From: Bacillota bacterium
GTDB lineage: Bacteria > Bacillota > Clostridia > Lachnospirales > Lachnospiraceae
NCBI GenBank assembly: GCA_023435895.1
Contig: JAEZLH010000017.1
Span: forward strand, 496,001-560,000
Length of the DNA: 64,000 nucleotides
Direction: 5' to 3'
In this document: piece after piece, positions 1-9,219 of the stretch
Layout of the letters: the number at the start of each line of letters is the position of its first letter
Position numbering within the stretch: the stretch's first letter is position 1
Translations under genes and position numbers: made by a program
Notes under the pieces: generated by a model
The model's input: the letters and a program-made list of their open reading frames with translations, nothing else
Told to the model about the DNA's origin: nothing
Databases searched by the model: none

Positions 1-264
1 AATGAGAAGATGACCTCCTGGCAAATGGTTTCACCAGATAAGAAGAAAAGTTTAGTGAGTGTGGTTTATCATCAGCCACATGGAAACCCGGATTTTTATT
101 CCGTTCAATTAAGAGGTCTTGAGGAGAAGGCATTGTATCAAATAAATGGAGAACCTCAAATATATGAGGGAGCTGCATTAATGTATGTAGGGTTAACACT
201 TCCCAATCCTTGGGGCGATTATAATGCTTATCAGTATGAGATTGTAATGTGCGAAACAGTTTAA
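1..264 (+). CDS. Alpha-galactosidase (GH36), C-terminal fragment
   Basis: The reading frame is open from base 1, so this is the 3' end of a gene that begins outside the window. The 88 visible residues resemble the C-terminal beta-sandwich of GH36 alpha-galactosidases: a Trp-x-Met-Val-Ser-Pro-Asp-Lys stretch, then a line on the ligand of the type 'LRGLEEKALYQINGE', then a Gly-Leu-Thr-Leu-Pro ending with Gly-Asp-Tyr. The catalytic TIM barrel is not in the window. GH36 enzymes remove terminal alpha-1,6-galactose from raffinose-family sugars or galactomannan. A strong terminator follows. The facing AraC regulator is a plausible partner, though this is inference from position only. Confidence 0.75.
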   Translation, partial: NEKMTSWQMVSPDKKKSLVSVVYHQPHGNPDFYSVQLRGLEEKALYQINGEPQIYEGAALMYVGLTLPNPWGDYNAYQYEIVMCETV

Positions 265-279
265 TCCCATAACCTACAT

Positions 280-332
280 AGAAATAACAAAGAAGAGAGG
301 ATGCCAATGATCCTCTCTTCTTTGTTGTTTCT
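280..332 (+). terminator. Long hairpin terminator between convergent genes
   Basis: An almost perfect inverted repeat of about 22 bases (arms 280-302 and 310-332) with a loop of about 7 bases follows the GH36 stop. It ends in a T-rich arm, and its mirror arm is A-rich, so it could stop transcription from both the GH36 gene and the convergent AraC gene. Confidence 0.8.
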
Positions 333-494
333 ATCCGTAATAAAATAATTTAACAAATCAAGATTATAATGTGATTACTAAAATGTTATTAATGATTCAT
401 GCTTAGTTATCTGTTAGGTAAAGATAAGAATAATCGGTAATCAATGGGTTGTACATTTTAGATTAAAGCTTGTAATATGCTAATTGCATATCTA

Positions 495-1391
495 TTATTT
501 GATGTGAATGTCCTTATTGGAAGTCTCCAATTTATCTTCATTATTTCGATAATTTGTCGGATTGATTCCATATACTTTTTTAAAAGCTTTAGAGAAATTA
601 AGTGCGTCATCATAACCAACATTACTTGCGATTTCGCTAATCATTAAATTGGTATTCTTGAGCAAGACGCTCGCTTGATTCATTCGGTAATTAAGAATAT
701 ACTCCTGTGGTGATAAATTTAATGTGTTTTTGAAGCAATTCGTTAAATAGGAGCGGTTTATTCCAATATAGTCTGCAATTCCCTGTACCTTAATGTTCTT
801 GTGATAGTTATGCTCAACATATTCTAAGGCATGGTCAACATATACCTGATAGGAATAATCATGAACCTCATCAATATTGTTCTGAGTTTGGGCGTTCTGG
901 ATAAGGGAAGATACGAATTGATATAAGTATCCTTCTCTTGCCAAATCATTGGCATAGGTTAAGTGACGGGAGGACAGCATTCCATTGATTGAATTAACAA
1001 AGGGTTCTACATTGTGGATCTTAACAACAGGATTCTCCTTTGAAAACTGGGCGTGTCTTAAGGATGCTTCTGCTTTAATACCATTAAATCCAGCCCATAC
1101 ATAAGTCCAAGGATCATCCTCACTGGCATGGTAAAAGGTGCTGATTCCAGGATAAATTAAAAATGCCGTATTTGGGCCGATTTCATAAGTCTTACTATCC
1201 ACGGTATAATATCCCTTACCGCTCAAAACAATATGTACCAAGTACTCAGTTCTTATCTCCGGACCGTAAGCATGCCCTGAACTACATATATGGGACCCAC
1301 AATAGCAAAGATATAAATCAAAAGATGCCTTCTTGCGATATTCCAAACATTTATACCGCGCGGAATCGGTATATTTGGCTTTTATAGGCAT
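495..1391 (-). CDS. AraC family transcriptional regulator
   Basis: The 298-residue protein has an N-terminal cupin-like ligand domain (about 20-170, with the segment 'HIVLSGKGYYTVDSKTYEIG' and a 'FLIYPG' strand) and a C-terminal double helix-turn-helix of the AraC/XylS type (about 190-285, 'GYDDALNFSKAFKKVYGINPTNYR'). The start ATG follows AAGGAGG at good spacing. Regulators of this shape bind a sugar and switch on nearby glycoside hydrolase or transport genes. It converges on the GH36 gene, so control of alpha-galactoside use is a reasonable guess. The ligand cannot be read from the sequence. Confidence 0.9.
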   Translation of the reverse strand: MPIKAKYTDSARYKCLEYRKKASFDLYLCYCGSHICSSGHAYGPEIRTEYLVHIVLSGKGYYTVDSKTYEIGPNTAFLIYPGISTFYHASEDDPWTYVWAGFNGIKAEASLRHAQFSKENPVVKIHNVEPFVNSINGMLSSRHLTYANDLAREGYLYQFVSSLIQNAQTQNNIDEVHDYSYQVYVDHALEYVEHNYHKNIKVQGIADYIGINRSYLTNCFKNTLNLSPQEYILNYRMNQASVLLKNTNLMISEIASNVGYDDALNFSKAFKKVYGINPTNYRNNEDKLETSNKDIHIK

Positions 1392-1602
1392 TCTTAATCC
1401 TCCTTCTCTCTGTAAAAATTTATAATATTATCTAAATAATTTTAACAAAATTAATGCAAAGTGTCCATATATAAATAGTGGATGAATATGGGTTAATGTG
1501 ACTATTTCATAGTTTTATGATTGTTTTTGTACATAAAATGATAAATTACTATTATTTATAAGTACCTTATAAAACATAATTTAATCTGATATGCATCCAT
1601 AT

Positions 1603-1642
1603 AAAAAAGCCCAGAAGCAGCTAAAGAGCTTTTGAGCTTTTT
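1603..1642 (-). terminator. Probable intrinsic terminator of the small ORF
   Basis: An inverted repeat (arms about 1603-1618 and 1628-1642, a few wobble pairs) is followed on the - strand by a run of six T. It lies about 35 bases after the stop of the 38-residue ORF at 1677-1793. Confidence 0.6.
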
Positions 1643-1676
1643 ATGAGATGTGGCAATAACATTAAATAATGTTTTA

Positions 1677-1793
1677 TCATTCATCCGTATCCTCATTCTT
1701 GGAGGTGATTATCTGATAAATACCAATCAATGATATGGTACATAACGAAAGTCCAATGAGGACTCCAAATAGATTGCCAAGGTTAGTTAACAT
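1677..1793 (-). CDS. Small single-span membrane peptide (38 aa)
   Basis: The ORF encodes a 38-residue peptide starting MLTNLGNLFGVLIGLSLC and ending in the charged tail SKNEDTDE. Residues about 7-30 are uniformly hydrophobic and would make one transmembrane helix. The ATG is preceded by GGAGG at about 7 bases, as strong as for any gene here, and a terminator follows. It falls below the usual length cut-off. I do not recognise a family. The short N-terminus and acidic C-terminus suggest a small membrane regulator or toxin-like peptide, but no function can be assigned. It stands alone between the AraC gene and a membrane-anchored protein gene, both on the same strand. Confidence 0.55.
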   Translation of the reverse strand: MLTNLGNLFGVLIGLSLCTISLIGIYQIITSKNEDTDE

Positions 1794-2006
1794 AATAATC
1801 CTCCGGCAATTGATTGATACATTATATGAATCATCATAAGGATTCATGTATGGATAGCAGATAACTAGGAAGCCAATTTGAAAGGGAACAGTCGTCTTTT
1901 GAGTTTTTCTTTTTCTACAAGCTTAAGAATGGTATGACAATGGGTGGAAATATCGATTTATTTCATTTTCTCTTTAAGCTCCTCCGTATTTCTGTCATCT
2001 ATATTT

Positions 2007-2516
2007 CTATTTAAGGTTTATATCAGGTGCGGATTTCGTTATTAATTTTTTACTGATTTCCAGAGCATCCTCCCTTGTTTTGGAAGGAGCGGATAGCATT
2101 AGGCCATTCCGTGAACTCCATGTTATGAGACCGTTGTCGGACGGATCATCATAAATCATTATAGTCAGTTCTTTCATATTGTTGGAAGCATAAATCATTC
2201 CATAATTAGTAAAATCACCGATGCTCTCATCAAGGAATAAAAGCCCATCACTACCCTTGTCAAGATTTAAAATGACTTTATTAAGTAACTTATCCCCAAT
2301 CTTAACAGTTCCTTGAAAATATGTTTTATGTAACAGCCCATTGGAAAGATATCCATCCACACTTACTTTTACTTCTTCTGAATAAGAACCATCACCAAGA
2401 CGATACTTAATGCCACTTAATTCTTGGTTAACTTTAATGGGAAAGAAATAATATCCGATGATTAGGATTACAGCGATAACAACTACAATAATTGAATTTC
2501 TAATTGATTTTTTCAT
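2007..2516 (-). CDS. Membrane-anchored hypothetical protein
   Basis: The chosen start gives 169 residues (MKKSIRNS...), because AGGAAGG lies 6 bases upstream; an in-frame ATG 21 codons earlier has no ribosome site. A single N-terminal hydrophobic segment (about 8-25) is followed by an extracytoplasmic beta-rich region with a repeated 'SGIKYRLGDGSYSEEVKVSVDGYL' type pattern. This looks like a signal anchor with an outside domain. I do not recognise a named family; small exported Firmicutes proteins often look like this. No catalytic motif is visible. The region from 1794 to 2006 holds no other gene that I can support. Confidence 0.75.
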   Translation of the reverse strand: MKKSIRNSIIVVVIAVILIIGYYFFPIKVNQELSGIKYRLGDGSYSEEVKVSVDGYLSNGLLHKTYFQGTVKIGDKLLNKVILNLDKGSDGLLFLDESIGDFTNYGMIYASNNMKELTIMIYDDPSDNGLITWSSRNGLMLSAPSKTREDALEISKKLITKSAPDINLK

Positions 2517-2654
2517 ATGTTTTCCTTCCTGCGCCGGAGTTTGCGCATGCGATTTGTGCAGCTGATAGTGAAGGCACAAATTGTCGTGGTTGAAACTGAT
2601 TTTTCAACCGGTTCTCCTTACAATGTTTTCTTAGTTGCATAAACAATTAATGAT

Positions 2655-3182
2655 TTATAAACTCCATCGGTTAAAACAAGCTCTTAGTTCATTGGGTTTT
2701 TTCTTGGCCTTAGTTAGCGGTTCGGCACTATATCCAACCGGAAGAAAGCATACTAATTCATAATCCTTTGGAACACCAAGAATATCTGCCATTTGTCGGC
2801 CAATCTGATCTTCATCGGTTACATGCCCCTCGATCCAGCAACTTTGATAACCCAGTTCAATTATGGCTAACAACATATTTTGGATTGCAGCAGAATAATC
2901 TTGAATATAATAGGTTTTATTCCGATAGGAGATGATTCTTTGGGTAAGAACGCAAATCATAGCAGGGGCTGTATTACCAATTGGTGGGTTGATAACACGA
3001 TGAAGTTGTTCTAAAATATCTGGGTCATCGACCGCAATCAGACTTGTAGTCTGTTTGTTGCAGCCGGACGGAGCAGCAAGTCCTGCATCCATAATCTTTA
3101 ATAAGTCATCTCTTGGAACCGCGGTACTTTGATAGAGCCCCCTGTAACTGGTTCGTTCCTGAATTGCTGATAAAACAGTCAT
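2655..3182 (-). CDS. Nitroreductase family protein
   Basis: The 175-residue protein matches small FMN-dependent nitroreductases. It has the N-terminal 'I.ERTSYR' FMN phosphate-binding start, 'LAAPSGCNKQ' around residue 36, and a C-terminal 'GYQSCWIEGH' and 'LGVPKDYELVCFLPVGYSAE' typical of the fold. The family uses NAD(P)H to reduce nitro compounds, quinones or flavins in the cytoplasm; the true substrate is not visible. The start follows GGGAGG. A perfect 8-bp hairpin (2588-2609) lies after the gene but lacks a T run. Confidence 0.88.
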   Translation of the reverse strand: MTVLSAIQERTSYRGLYQSTAVPRDDLLKIMDAGLAAPSGCNKQTTSLIAVDDPDILEQLHRVINPPIGNTAPAMICVLTQRIISYRNKTYYIQDYSAAIQNMLLAIIELGYQSCWIEGHVTDEDQIGRQMADILGVPKDYELVCFLPVGYSAEPLTKAKKKPNELRACFNRWSL

Positions 3183-3277
3183 TCTATACCTCCCTAGAAG
3201 TTATGAATTCATTATAAAGGAAAAGTAAGAAAATGCAAATAATTTTACCGTAAATTTCCTTGTCTTGTCCGAATTGA

Positions 3278-3306
3278 TGTACATTATATTACAGTAATGG
3301 TATAAT
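3278..3306 (+). promoter_or_regulatory. Probable promoter of the acyltransferase gene
   Basis: A perfect TATAAT lies at 3301-3306, with a partial -35 (TGTACA, 3278-3283) 17 bases upstream. The start codon is 30 bases downstream. Confidence 0.5.
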
Positions 3307-3335
3307 ATAGATACTGTTATATATAAGGAGGATTT

Positions 3336-4469
3336 ATGGGAGAGGTGCAAAATAAGAGATACTTGTATATTGATAATTTGAAACTATTAATCATTATTCT
3401 AGTAGTAATGGTTCACTCTGCAGTAACCTTTAGTAATATCGGAAGTTGGTATATTGTCGATAAACTTGAACTTGACCTAATATCCACAATATTTTTTGGG
3501 TTATTCCAAAGCTTTACCCAGGCCTATTTCATGGGATTTCTGTTCCTTCTTTCTGGTTATTTTGTAGCTCGTTCCTACGATAAAAAGGGATGCTCTAAAT
3601 TTTTGAAGGATCGATTTATTCGGCTCGGTATTCCAACGCTAATATTTATGCTCATAATTAGTCCGTTTATTGCATATATGTTAAATTATGTTGACCGTTC
3701 GCAAATAGGAAAAGTATATTTTGAATACATAGTAAGCTTCCGATTTATTGGAGAGAATGGTCCGCTGTGGTTCGCTTTTGCATTATTGATATTCAATTGT
3801 ATTTATGTGATGTTTCGAATAATCTTAAAAAATAGTCAGTTATCTCTAGAACAAAAACTGCCGGGCAAAATGTTTCCGCTTGGTGTTATAGTCATTATTG
3901 CTGTTATAACTTTTTTCGTGCGTTTGGTACAGCCTATAGACAGTAGCATCCTTAATATGCAACTGTGCTTTTTTACTCAATACATAGTTCTGTTCCTATT
4001 AGGGGTGAGAGCAGGAAGAAATGATTGGTTTTCTAACATTACTTATCGTATGGGGCGTAATTGGCTTCTGCTTGCTTTGATACCGGGTATAGTTTTCTGG
4101 ATACTATTAATCATAATGGGTGGAGCACTAGAAAATGGACTGGATGCCTATAAGGGTGGGTTCACTTGGCAAAGTGCTGGTTACTCCTTGTGGGAAGCCT
4201 TTATCGCTGTTTCTATGTCGTTGGGGTTAATAGGAATATTTAAAGAAAAGTTGAATAAACAATCAAGATTTATACATGTAATGGCGGAGTCATCTTTCGG
4301 AGTCTATGTATTTCATGCACCGATTTTAATAGCTGTTTCAGGTATTTTTATGAAGTGGGAAATTCATCCGTTAGCTAAGTTCCTTGGAACATGTATCATA
4401 GCAATCCCATTGAGCTTTTTATTTTCTTATTTCATTCGTAGGCTATGGGTCGTTAGAAAGGTAATTTAA
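3336..4469 (+). CDS. Acyltransferase 3 family membrane protein
   Basis: The 377-residue protein has about ten hydrophobic segments and begins with the family hallmark 'RYLYIDNLKLLIIILVVMVHS', which carries the His near residue 27 expected in membrane O-acyltransferases of the Acyl_transf_3 family. A 'FLLSGYFVARS' loop and 'SSFGVYVFHAPIL' near the end are also typical. Such proteins acetylate or succinylate sugars, peptidoglycan or glycans at the membrane, similar to OpgC. The start follows GGAGG. It is probably a monocistron before the GH3 gene, since that gene has its own gap of about 110 bases. The acceptor is unknown. Confidence 0.88.
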   Translation: MGEVQNKRYLYIDNLKLLIIILVVMVHSAVTFSNIGSWYIVDKLELDLISTIFFGLFQSFTQAYFMGFLFLLSGYFVARSYDKKGCSKFLKDRFIRLGIPTLIFMLIISPFIAYMLNYVDRSQIGKVYFEYIVSFRFIGENGPLWFAFALLIFNCIYVMFRIILKNSQLSLEQKLPGKMFPLGVIVIIAVITFFVRLVQPIDSSILNMQLCFFTQYIVLFLLGVRAGRNDWFSNITYRMGRNWLLLALIPGIVFWILLIIMGGALENGLDAYKGGFTWQSAGYSLWEAFIAVSMSLGLIGIFKEKLNKQSRFIHVMAESSFGVYVFHAPILIAVSGIFMKWEIHPLAKFLGTCIIAIPLSFLFSYFIRRLWVVRKVI

Positions 4470-4579
4470 CTGGCAATAGCGGAACAAATATTTTAAACAT
4501 CCACAAATTATTAAACTGTTATAATAAAATTGTTTTGCAATTACCGAAACTAACTTAATCAAAGAAGGGGGAGCTTTAA

Positions 4580-6415
4580 ATGAAAAAGAAATGGATGGTT
4601 GCAGTACTTACATTTTGCTTGATTTTGACTGGATGCTCAAAGCCTGAGAACCCAACAAAGGTGGTGTCAATTACGCCTGCACCCAATACGGTATCTTCAA
4701 AGTCTGTAGAAGAAATCTGTAAGGGTCTGTCGCTGGAACAGAAGGCAGCCCAGATGGTTCAGGGAGCGGTCTATAATATAGATCAGAACGCCATGGAAGA
4801 GAACGATTACGGAAGTATCTTGTCTACCTATGGTGAGAGTGCCTTCAATGCAGAACAGTGGAAGAATTTAATTTTACAATATCAAAATAGCGCTTTAAAA
4901 TCCAAAGCAGGTATTCCTTATATTTATGGGAATGATGCGGTACACGGAGTCAATACCTGTACGGATACGGTTATTTTTCCACATAATATTGGAATTGGAG
5001 CCGCAGATGATGAAGAGCTGACCTATCAGATGGGAAAGGCAGTGGCAAATGAGGCGAAGCTCACCGGAATGCTTTGGAGCTTTTCACCCTGTGTGGCTGT
5101 GGCACAGGATCCGAGATGGGGTAGAACCTATGAGAGCTATTCCTCGGATACAAAGCTTGTCACAAAACTGTCTTCTTCCTTTGCGAAGGGGCTCATGGAG
5201 GAAGGAATCTTACCCTGTGCAAAACACTATCTGGCGGATGGCAATGTATTATATGGAACGGGAGAGAATTCGGATGGCACGGCGCGGTTGATTGATCGTG
5301 GGGATGCAAAGTTAAATGCTAATCAAATACAGGATTTGCTAAAGGTATATAAGACCTTGATTGATGATGGGGTTAAGACAATAATGATTAGCCATAGCAG
5401 TTTAAATGGTATAAAAATGCATGCGAATGAGAAGTATATTTCCATACTGAAGAAGGATATGGGCTTTCAAGGTTTTATCGTGAGTGACTGGGATTCCATT
5501 CATAATATACCCGGAGGTAATCTGAAGGAACAGACCATTACGGCTATTAATGCTGGGATTGATATGTTGATGGAAGATTCAAGTTATGAACAGTGTAGGC
5601 AATATATTGTTGAAGCGGTAAAGGAAGGCAGTATATCTGCAGAACGTGTAGATGATGCTGTGCTTCGTATTCTTAGAGTTAAAAAAGATATGGGTATTCT
5701 GGATGATCCCATGATGCAAAAGGTAACGTCAGAAGTGAATCAGACCGGTTCACAGCAATACCGTGAGCTTGCGAAGGAATTGGTAGAAAAAAGTCTTGTA
5801 CTACTTAAGAATGACAAAAATATTCTTCCCATTAAAAAGGGTTCAAAAATATATGTGATTGGACCCGCCGCGAATGATGTCGGAGCACAATGCGGTGGCT
5901 GGACCATAACCTGGTCGGGGAATACCGATTCCAAAAACGGTAATGAGAAGTGGATTCCAGGAGGAACTACGATTCTTGAAGGGCTGCAGGCACTAGCAAA
6001 GGAATACAATTTGAAGATTGTCACAGATGAGAAGGAAGGCGCAGACGCTGACCTTACCCTGTTATGCCTGGGTGAACAGCCTTATTCCGAGTGGTTGGGT
6101 GATAGCGAGGATATCAGTATAACGGGAGCGTTAGCCTTAGAAGGAAATGATAAAGCAATTGAAGAAGCTCAAAAACTGGGGCATCCAACCCTGACACTTC
6201 TGGTAAGCGGAAGAAATGTAATCATGAAAGATTATATGAACCAGTGGGATGGCATTGTTATGTGCTATCTGCCGGGCAGTGAAGGAGAAGGAATTGGAGA
6301 GGTTTTAGTTGGAAAGAAGGCTTTTCAAGGTAAGTTACCAATGCCTTATTATTCTGATGTAAAGGATATTGGGAGCAATCAGTTTCTATTCCCTGAGGGA
6401 TATGGTCTAAGGTAA
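4580..6415 (+). CDS. GH3 family beta-glucosidase-like lipoprotein
   Basis: The 611-residue protein starts with a lipoprotein signal (LTGC, lipidated Cys about residue 19), so it should sit on the outer face of the membrane. The GH3 N-terminal barrel spans about 45-370, with the substrate motif 'CAKHYLADG' near 213 and the nucleophile Asp in 'GFIVSDWDSI' (about D303). The C-terminal alpha/beta domain (about 400-611) includes 'KSLVLLKNDKNILPIKKG' and the acid/base loop 'GEQPYSEWLGDS'. The arrangement is that of barley-type exo-beta-glucan or cello-/xylo-oligosaccharide glucohydrolases. A surface enzyme would trim oligosaccharides before the importer downstream. The exact linkage cannot be read from sequence. 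Confidence 0.92.
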   Translation: MKKKWMVAVLTFCLILTGCSKPENPTKVVSITPAPNTVSSKSVEEICKGLSLEQKAAQMVQGAVYNIDQNAMEENDYGSILSTYGESAFNAEQWKNLILQYQNSALKSKAGIPYIYGNDAVHGVNTCTDTVIFPHNIGIGAADDEELTYQMGKAVANEAKLTGMLWSFSPCVAVAQDPRWGRTYESYSSDTKLVTKLSSSFAKGLMEEGILPCAKHYLADGNVLYGTGENSDGTARLIDRGDAKLNANQIQDLLKVYKTLIDDGVKTIMISHSSLNGIKMHANEKYISILKKDMGFQGFIVSDWDSIHNIPGGNLKEQTITAINAGIDMLMEDSSYEQCRQYIVEAVKEGSISAERVDDAVLRILRVKKDMGILDDPMMQKVTSEVNQTGSQQYRELAKELVEKSLVLLKNDKNILPIKKGSKIYVIGPAANDVGAQCGGWTITWSGNTDSKNGNEKWIPGGTTILEGLQALAKEYNLKIVTDEKEGADADLTLLCLGEQPYSEWLGDSEDISITGALALEGNDKAIEEAQKLGHPTLTLLVSGRNVIMKDYMNQWDGIVMCYLPGSEGEGIGEVLVGKKAFQGKLPMPYYSDVKDIGSNQFLFPEGYGLR

Positions 6416-6549
6416 ATTGAATAAAGATTTTGTACCATATTGGATATAATTATATATTCCTTTGTGAAAAATGCTTTATTTTTATATGATTTACGGACTA
6501 ATTGGGCAAAAGTAATAAAAATCACAGGGATATTTCTATTATTCTACGT

Positions 6550-6582
6550 ATATTATGTTAACTGATTTTGTGGTATAATATA
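6550..6582 (+). promoter_or_regulatory. Promoter of first GH43 gene with shared block
   Basis: A TATAAT at 6574-6579 lies inside a 33-base block that is nearly identical to 8384-8416 upstream of the response regulator gene. Both contain ATTATGTTAACTG (with the palindrome GTTAAC) 10-11 bases before the TATAAT. The -35 match is poor, which suggests an activator-dependent promoter. Confidence 0.6.
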
Positions 6583-6629
6583 GTAAGTTCTAATGACTCG
6601 ACATTTGATGTTACAAAAGGAGAAATATA

Positions 6630-8213
6630 ATGGCATTTGCAACAAACCCCATTTTGACAGGCTTTAATCCTGACCCTTCCATTCTTAGGGTTGGTGATGA
6701 TTATTATATAGCAACTTCTACCTTTGAATGGTTTCCGGGAGTACAGATTCATCATTCCAAGGACTTAATTCATTGGGAGTTAATCGGGCATCCGCTTAAT
6801 CGTCTCTCACAGTTAAATATGCTTGGAGAAGACAGTTCATGTGGAATATGGGCACCTTGCTTAACCTATAGCAATGGAACCTACTATTTGATTTATACGG
6901 ATGTAAAATCCTTTATGGGAATGTTTAAGGATACCCACAATTATCTGGTGACTGCATCAGACATCAACGGTCCTTGGTCAGAGCCAATTTATTTGAACGC
7001 CAGCGGCTTTGATCCTTCCTTATTTCATGATCTTAATGGTAAGAAATACTTAGTAAATATGTTGATGGATTATCGAAGCTGGAGCACGAAGTTCAGTGGA
7101 ATTGTACTTCAGGAATATTGCGAGGAGAGCAAGTCATTAATTGGCGAACCAATTAATATATTTAAGGGTACTCAGTTAAGATGTACGGAAGGACCTCATC
7201 TTTATCAGCATGATGGATATTATTATTTGATGATTGCGGAAGGCGGTACCTCTTATGAGCATGCAGTAACCATCGCCAGAAGCAAGAATATTGAAGGACC
7301 ATACGAAGTAGATCCGATGAATCCTATCTTAACGGCACAGCATACACCATTAAATCCATTACAAAAGGCAGGGCATGCAAGTCTTGTTGAGGGACACAAT
7401 GAAAGATGGTATATGGTACATTTATGTAGCAGACCGGTAGGACCGGAACGTTCTTGTATCCTTGGAAGAGAGACTGCATTAGAAGAGGTAGTATGGAAGG
7501 ACGGATGGCTTCGACTTGCAAGCGGAGGCAACTGGCCCCGCGAAACGGTTGAAATAGATGGTGTAGAAACAGATTCAACAGTAGAGAAGAAGTACTTAAA
7601 GGAGGATTTTGATAAGGAGTCCTGGAGTATTCATCTTCAGTCCCTAAGAGTTCCGTTGGAGGAAAGAGCTTCTTTAACTGAAAGAGCAGGCTACTTGAGA
7701 TTATATGGCAAGGAATCTTTAAACTCCTGTCATCATCAATCTTTACTGGCACATAGACAGCAGAGCTTCTATACAGAAGTTACCACAAAAGTGGACTTTA
7801 AGCCCACAAGCTTTCAAACTATGGCGGGATTGACGTATTTTTACAATAACTTAAGCTACTATTATTTATATATAACAGAGGACGAAGTTGCAGGAAGAGT
7901 GCTTTCTATTATATCCTGCGTTCTCGGAGCTGGTTCACAACCCATCGGTGTTGGCATTCAACTACCGCCAGAAGGGGAAGTATATCTGAGATTGACAACC
8001 GCTAAGGAGAAGGCATACTTTTCTTATTCCCTTGATAATGAGAACTTCCTTCGCATAGGGGATGACTTGGATGCAACTGTATTATCCGATGACTATTTTA
8101 ATTTAAGAGGTCATATGATGTTTACAGGAGCCTTCATCGGTATCTGTTGCCAGGATTTATCCGGTAGAGGAGCTTATGCTGACTTTGATTATTTTGAGTA
8201 CAGGGAGCTATAA
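6630..8213 (+). CDS. GH43 beta-xylosidase/arabinofuranosidase (first copy)
   Basis: The 527-residue protein has the GH43 five-bladed propeller (about 1-310) with catalytic Asp in 'GFNPDPSILRVGDDYYIATS', the pKa-modulating Asp in 'SGFDPSLFHD' and the general acid Glu in 'CTEGPHLY'. A C-terminal beta-sandwich (about 330-527) is typical of the XynB-type beta-xylosidases. There is no signal peptide, so it works in the cytoplasm on imported xylo- or arabinoxylo-oligosaccharides. It is a close paralogue of the gene at 14618-16198, collinear along the full length. It has its own promoter and a strong terminator. Confidence 0.93.
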   Translation: MAFATNPILTGFNPDPSILRVGDDYYIATSTFEWFPGVQIHHSKDLIHWELIGHPLNRLSQLNMLGEDSSCGIWAPCLTYSNGTYYLIYTDVKSFMGMFKDTHNYLVTASDINGPWSEPIYLNASGFDPSLFHDLNGKKYLVNMLMDYRSWSTKFSGIVLQEYCEESKSLIGEPINIFKGTQLRCTEGPHLYQHDGYYYLMIAEGGTSYEHAVTIARSKNIEGPYEVDPMNPILTAQHTPLNPLQKAGHASLVEGHNERWYMVHLCSRPVGPERSCILGRETALEEVVWKDGWLRLASGGNWPRETVEIDGVETDSTVEKKYLKEDFDKESWSIHLQSLRVPLEERASLTERAGYLRLYGKESLNSCHHQSLLAHRQQSFYTEVTTKVDFKPTSFQTMAGLTYFYNNLSYYYLYITEDEVAGRVLSIISCVLGAGSQPIGVGIQLPPEGEVYLRLTTAKEKAYFSYSLDNENFLRIGDDLDATVLSDDYFNLRGHMMFTGAFIGICCQDLSGRGAYADFDYFEYREL

Positions 8214-8269
8214 AAGTTAGCTGCCGACTGAATACGTTTTCTATCTTATTCCGAAACTATAAATGGAGA

Positions 8270-8299
8270 AAAGGCACATAGAGATATGTGCTTTTTTTC
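8270..8299 (+). terminator. Intrinsic terminator after first GH43 gene
   Basis: GCACATA (8274-8280) pairs with TATGTGC (8285-8291) across a GAGA loop, extended by A/T pairs and followed by seven T. This separates the first GH43 gene from the regulatory and transport genes. Confidence 0.9.
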
Positions 8300-8383
8300 T
8301 ACGCAAAAATAATTGAGGAAGTAAAATCAATGGATGCATTTCTTACGATTATTCTTCATTTTTCTTTGTGTTATGGATAGATA

Positions 8384-8416
8384 ATATTATGTTAACTGCC
8401 TTTATGATATAATATA
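8384..8416 (+). promoter_or_regulatory. Promoter of the YesN/YesM operon with shared block
   Basis: TATAAT lies at 8408-8413, preceded by ATTATGTTAACTG. The block repeats the one before the first GH43 gene (6550-6582) with only a few differences. The shared sequence is a candidate binding site for the response regulator encoded directly downstream. Confidence 0.6.
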
Positions 8417-8479
8417 ATTAGAATGAAATTTGCTTCAATCTGCTAAATACATGCCTTTGACAACGGGAGGAGTAAGAAT

Positions 8480-9217
8480 ATGTATCGCCTGGTTATTGTA
8501 GATGATGAAGAAAAAATATTAGAGGGTATTTCGGAATTATTTCCGTGGAACAATATCGGTTTTCAGGTGGTAGGGCGATTTATGGAGGCGAAAAGTGCAT
8601 TGTCCTACATAGAACAGAATAAGGTGGATGTAGTCATGACCGATATCTCCATGCCGGAAATGAACGGAATTGATCTCATGAAGAAATTAAAGCAATACCC
8701 GGAAATCAATATTGTTTTGTTCAGCAGTTATAAGGACTATGAATATATGCGTGCAGCAATACAAAGCGGTATCAATGATTATTTATTAAAGCCAATCCGC
8801 TATGAAGAATTGGTGGCCTGCTTTGAAAATATTAAACTCAAGCTGGATCAGAAGCTTATGATGGATACGCCAAAACCCAAGACCTATTACAATGAAATCA
8901 TTCTTCGGGTAGATGAATACCTAATTAATAACTACCAAAAAGCATCCTTAGAGGGAGCTGCGGAATCAGTAGGTCTAAGCCCAAACTATTTGTCTAAAAT
9001 ATATAAAGAGAAATCAGGATGCGGCTTTTTGGAACGATTAAATAGAATAAAGATGGAAAAAGCCTGTGAATTACTAATGGATCCCAGCTATAAGCATTAT
9101 GAGATTGCATTTTATGTGGGCTATGACAATCCAAAGAACTTCTCAAGGGCATTCAAATCGTATTTTAATGTGAGTCCTATGGAGTATAGAAACGGTCTGA
9201 GGAAGGGGACTAACTAA
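8480..9217 (+). CDS. Response regulator, compact YesN/AraC type
   Basis: The 245-residue protein has an N-terminal receiver domain (about 1-120) with acidic pair 'VDDEE' and phospho-acceptor Asp in 'VVMTDISMPEM' (about D55), Lys in 'YLLKPI', and a C-terminal AraC helix-turn-helix (about 140-240, 'GLSPNYLSKIYKEKSG' and 'VGYDNPKNFSRAFKSYFNVSPMEYR'). Most YesN proteins carry a long middle region of several hundred residues; here it is nearly absent. It is two bases from the histidine kinase gene. The pair should sense an extracellular sugar and activate the neighbouring transport and GH43 genes. The ligand is inferred only from the neighbours. Confidence 0.93.
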   Translation: MYRLVIVDDEEKILEGISELFPWNNIGFQVVGRFMEAKSALSYIEQNKVDVVMTDISMPEMNGIDLMKKLKQYPEINIVLFSSYKDYEYMRAAIQSGINDYLLKPIRYEELVACFENIKLKLDQKLMMDTPKPKTYYNEIILRVDEYLINNYQKASLEGAAESVGLSPNYLSKIYKEKSGCGFLERLNRIKMEKACELLMDPSYKHYEIAFYVGYDNPKNFSRAFKSYFNVSPMEYRNGLRKGTN

Positions 9218-9219
9218 GT

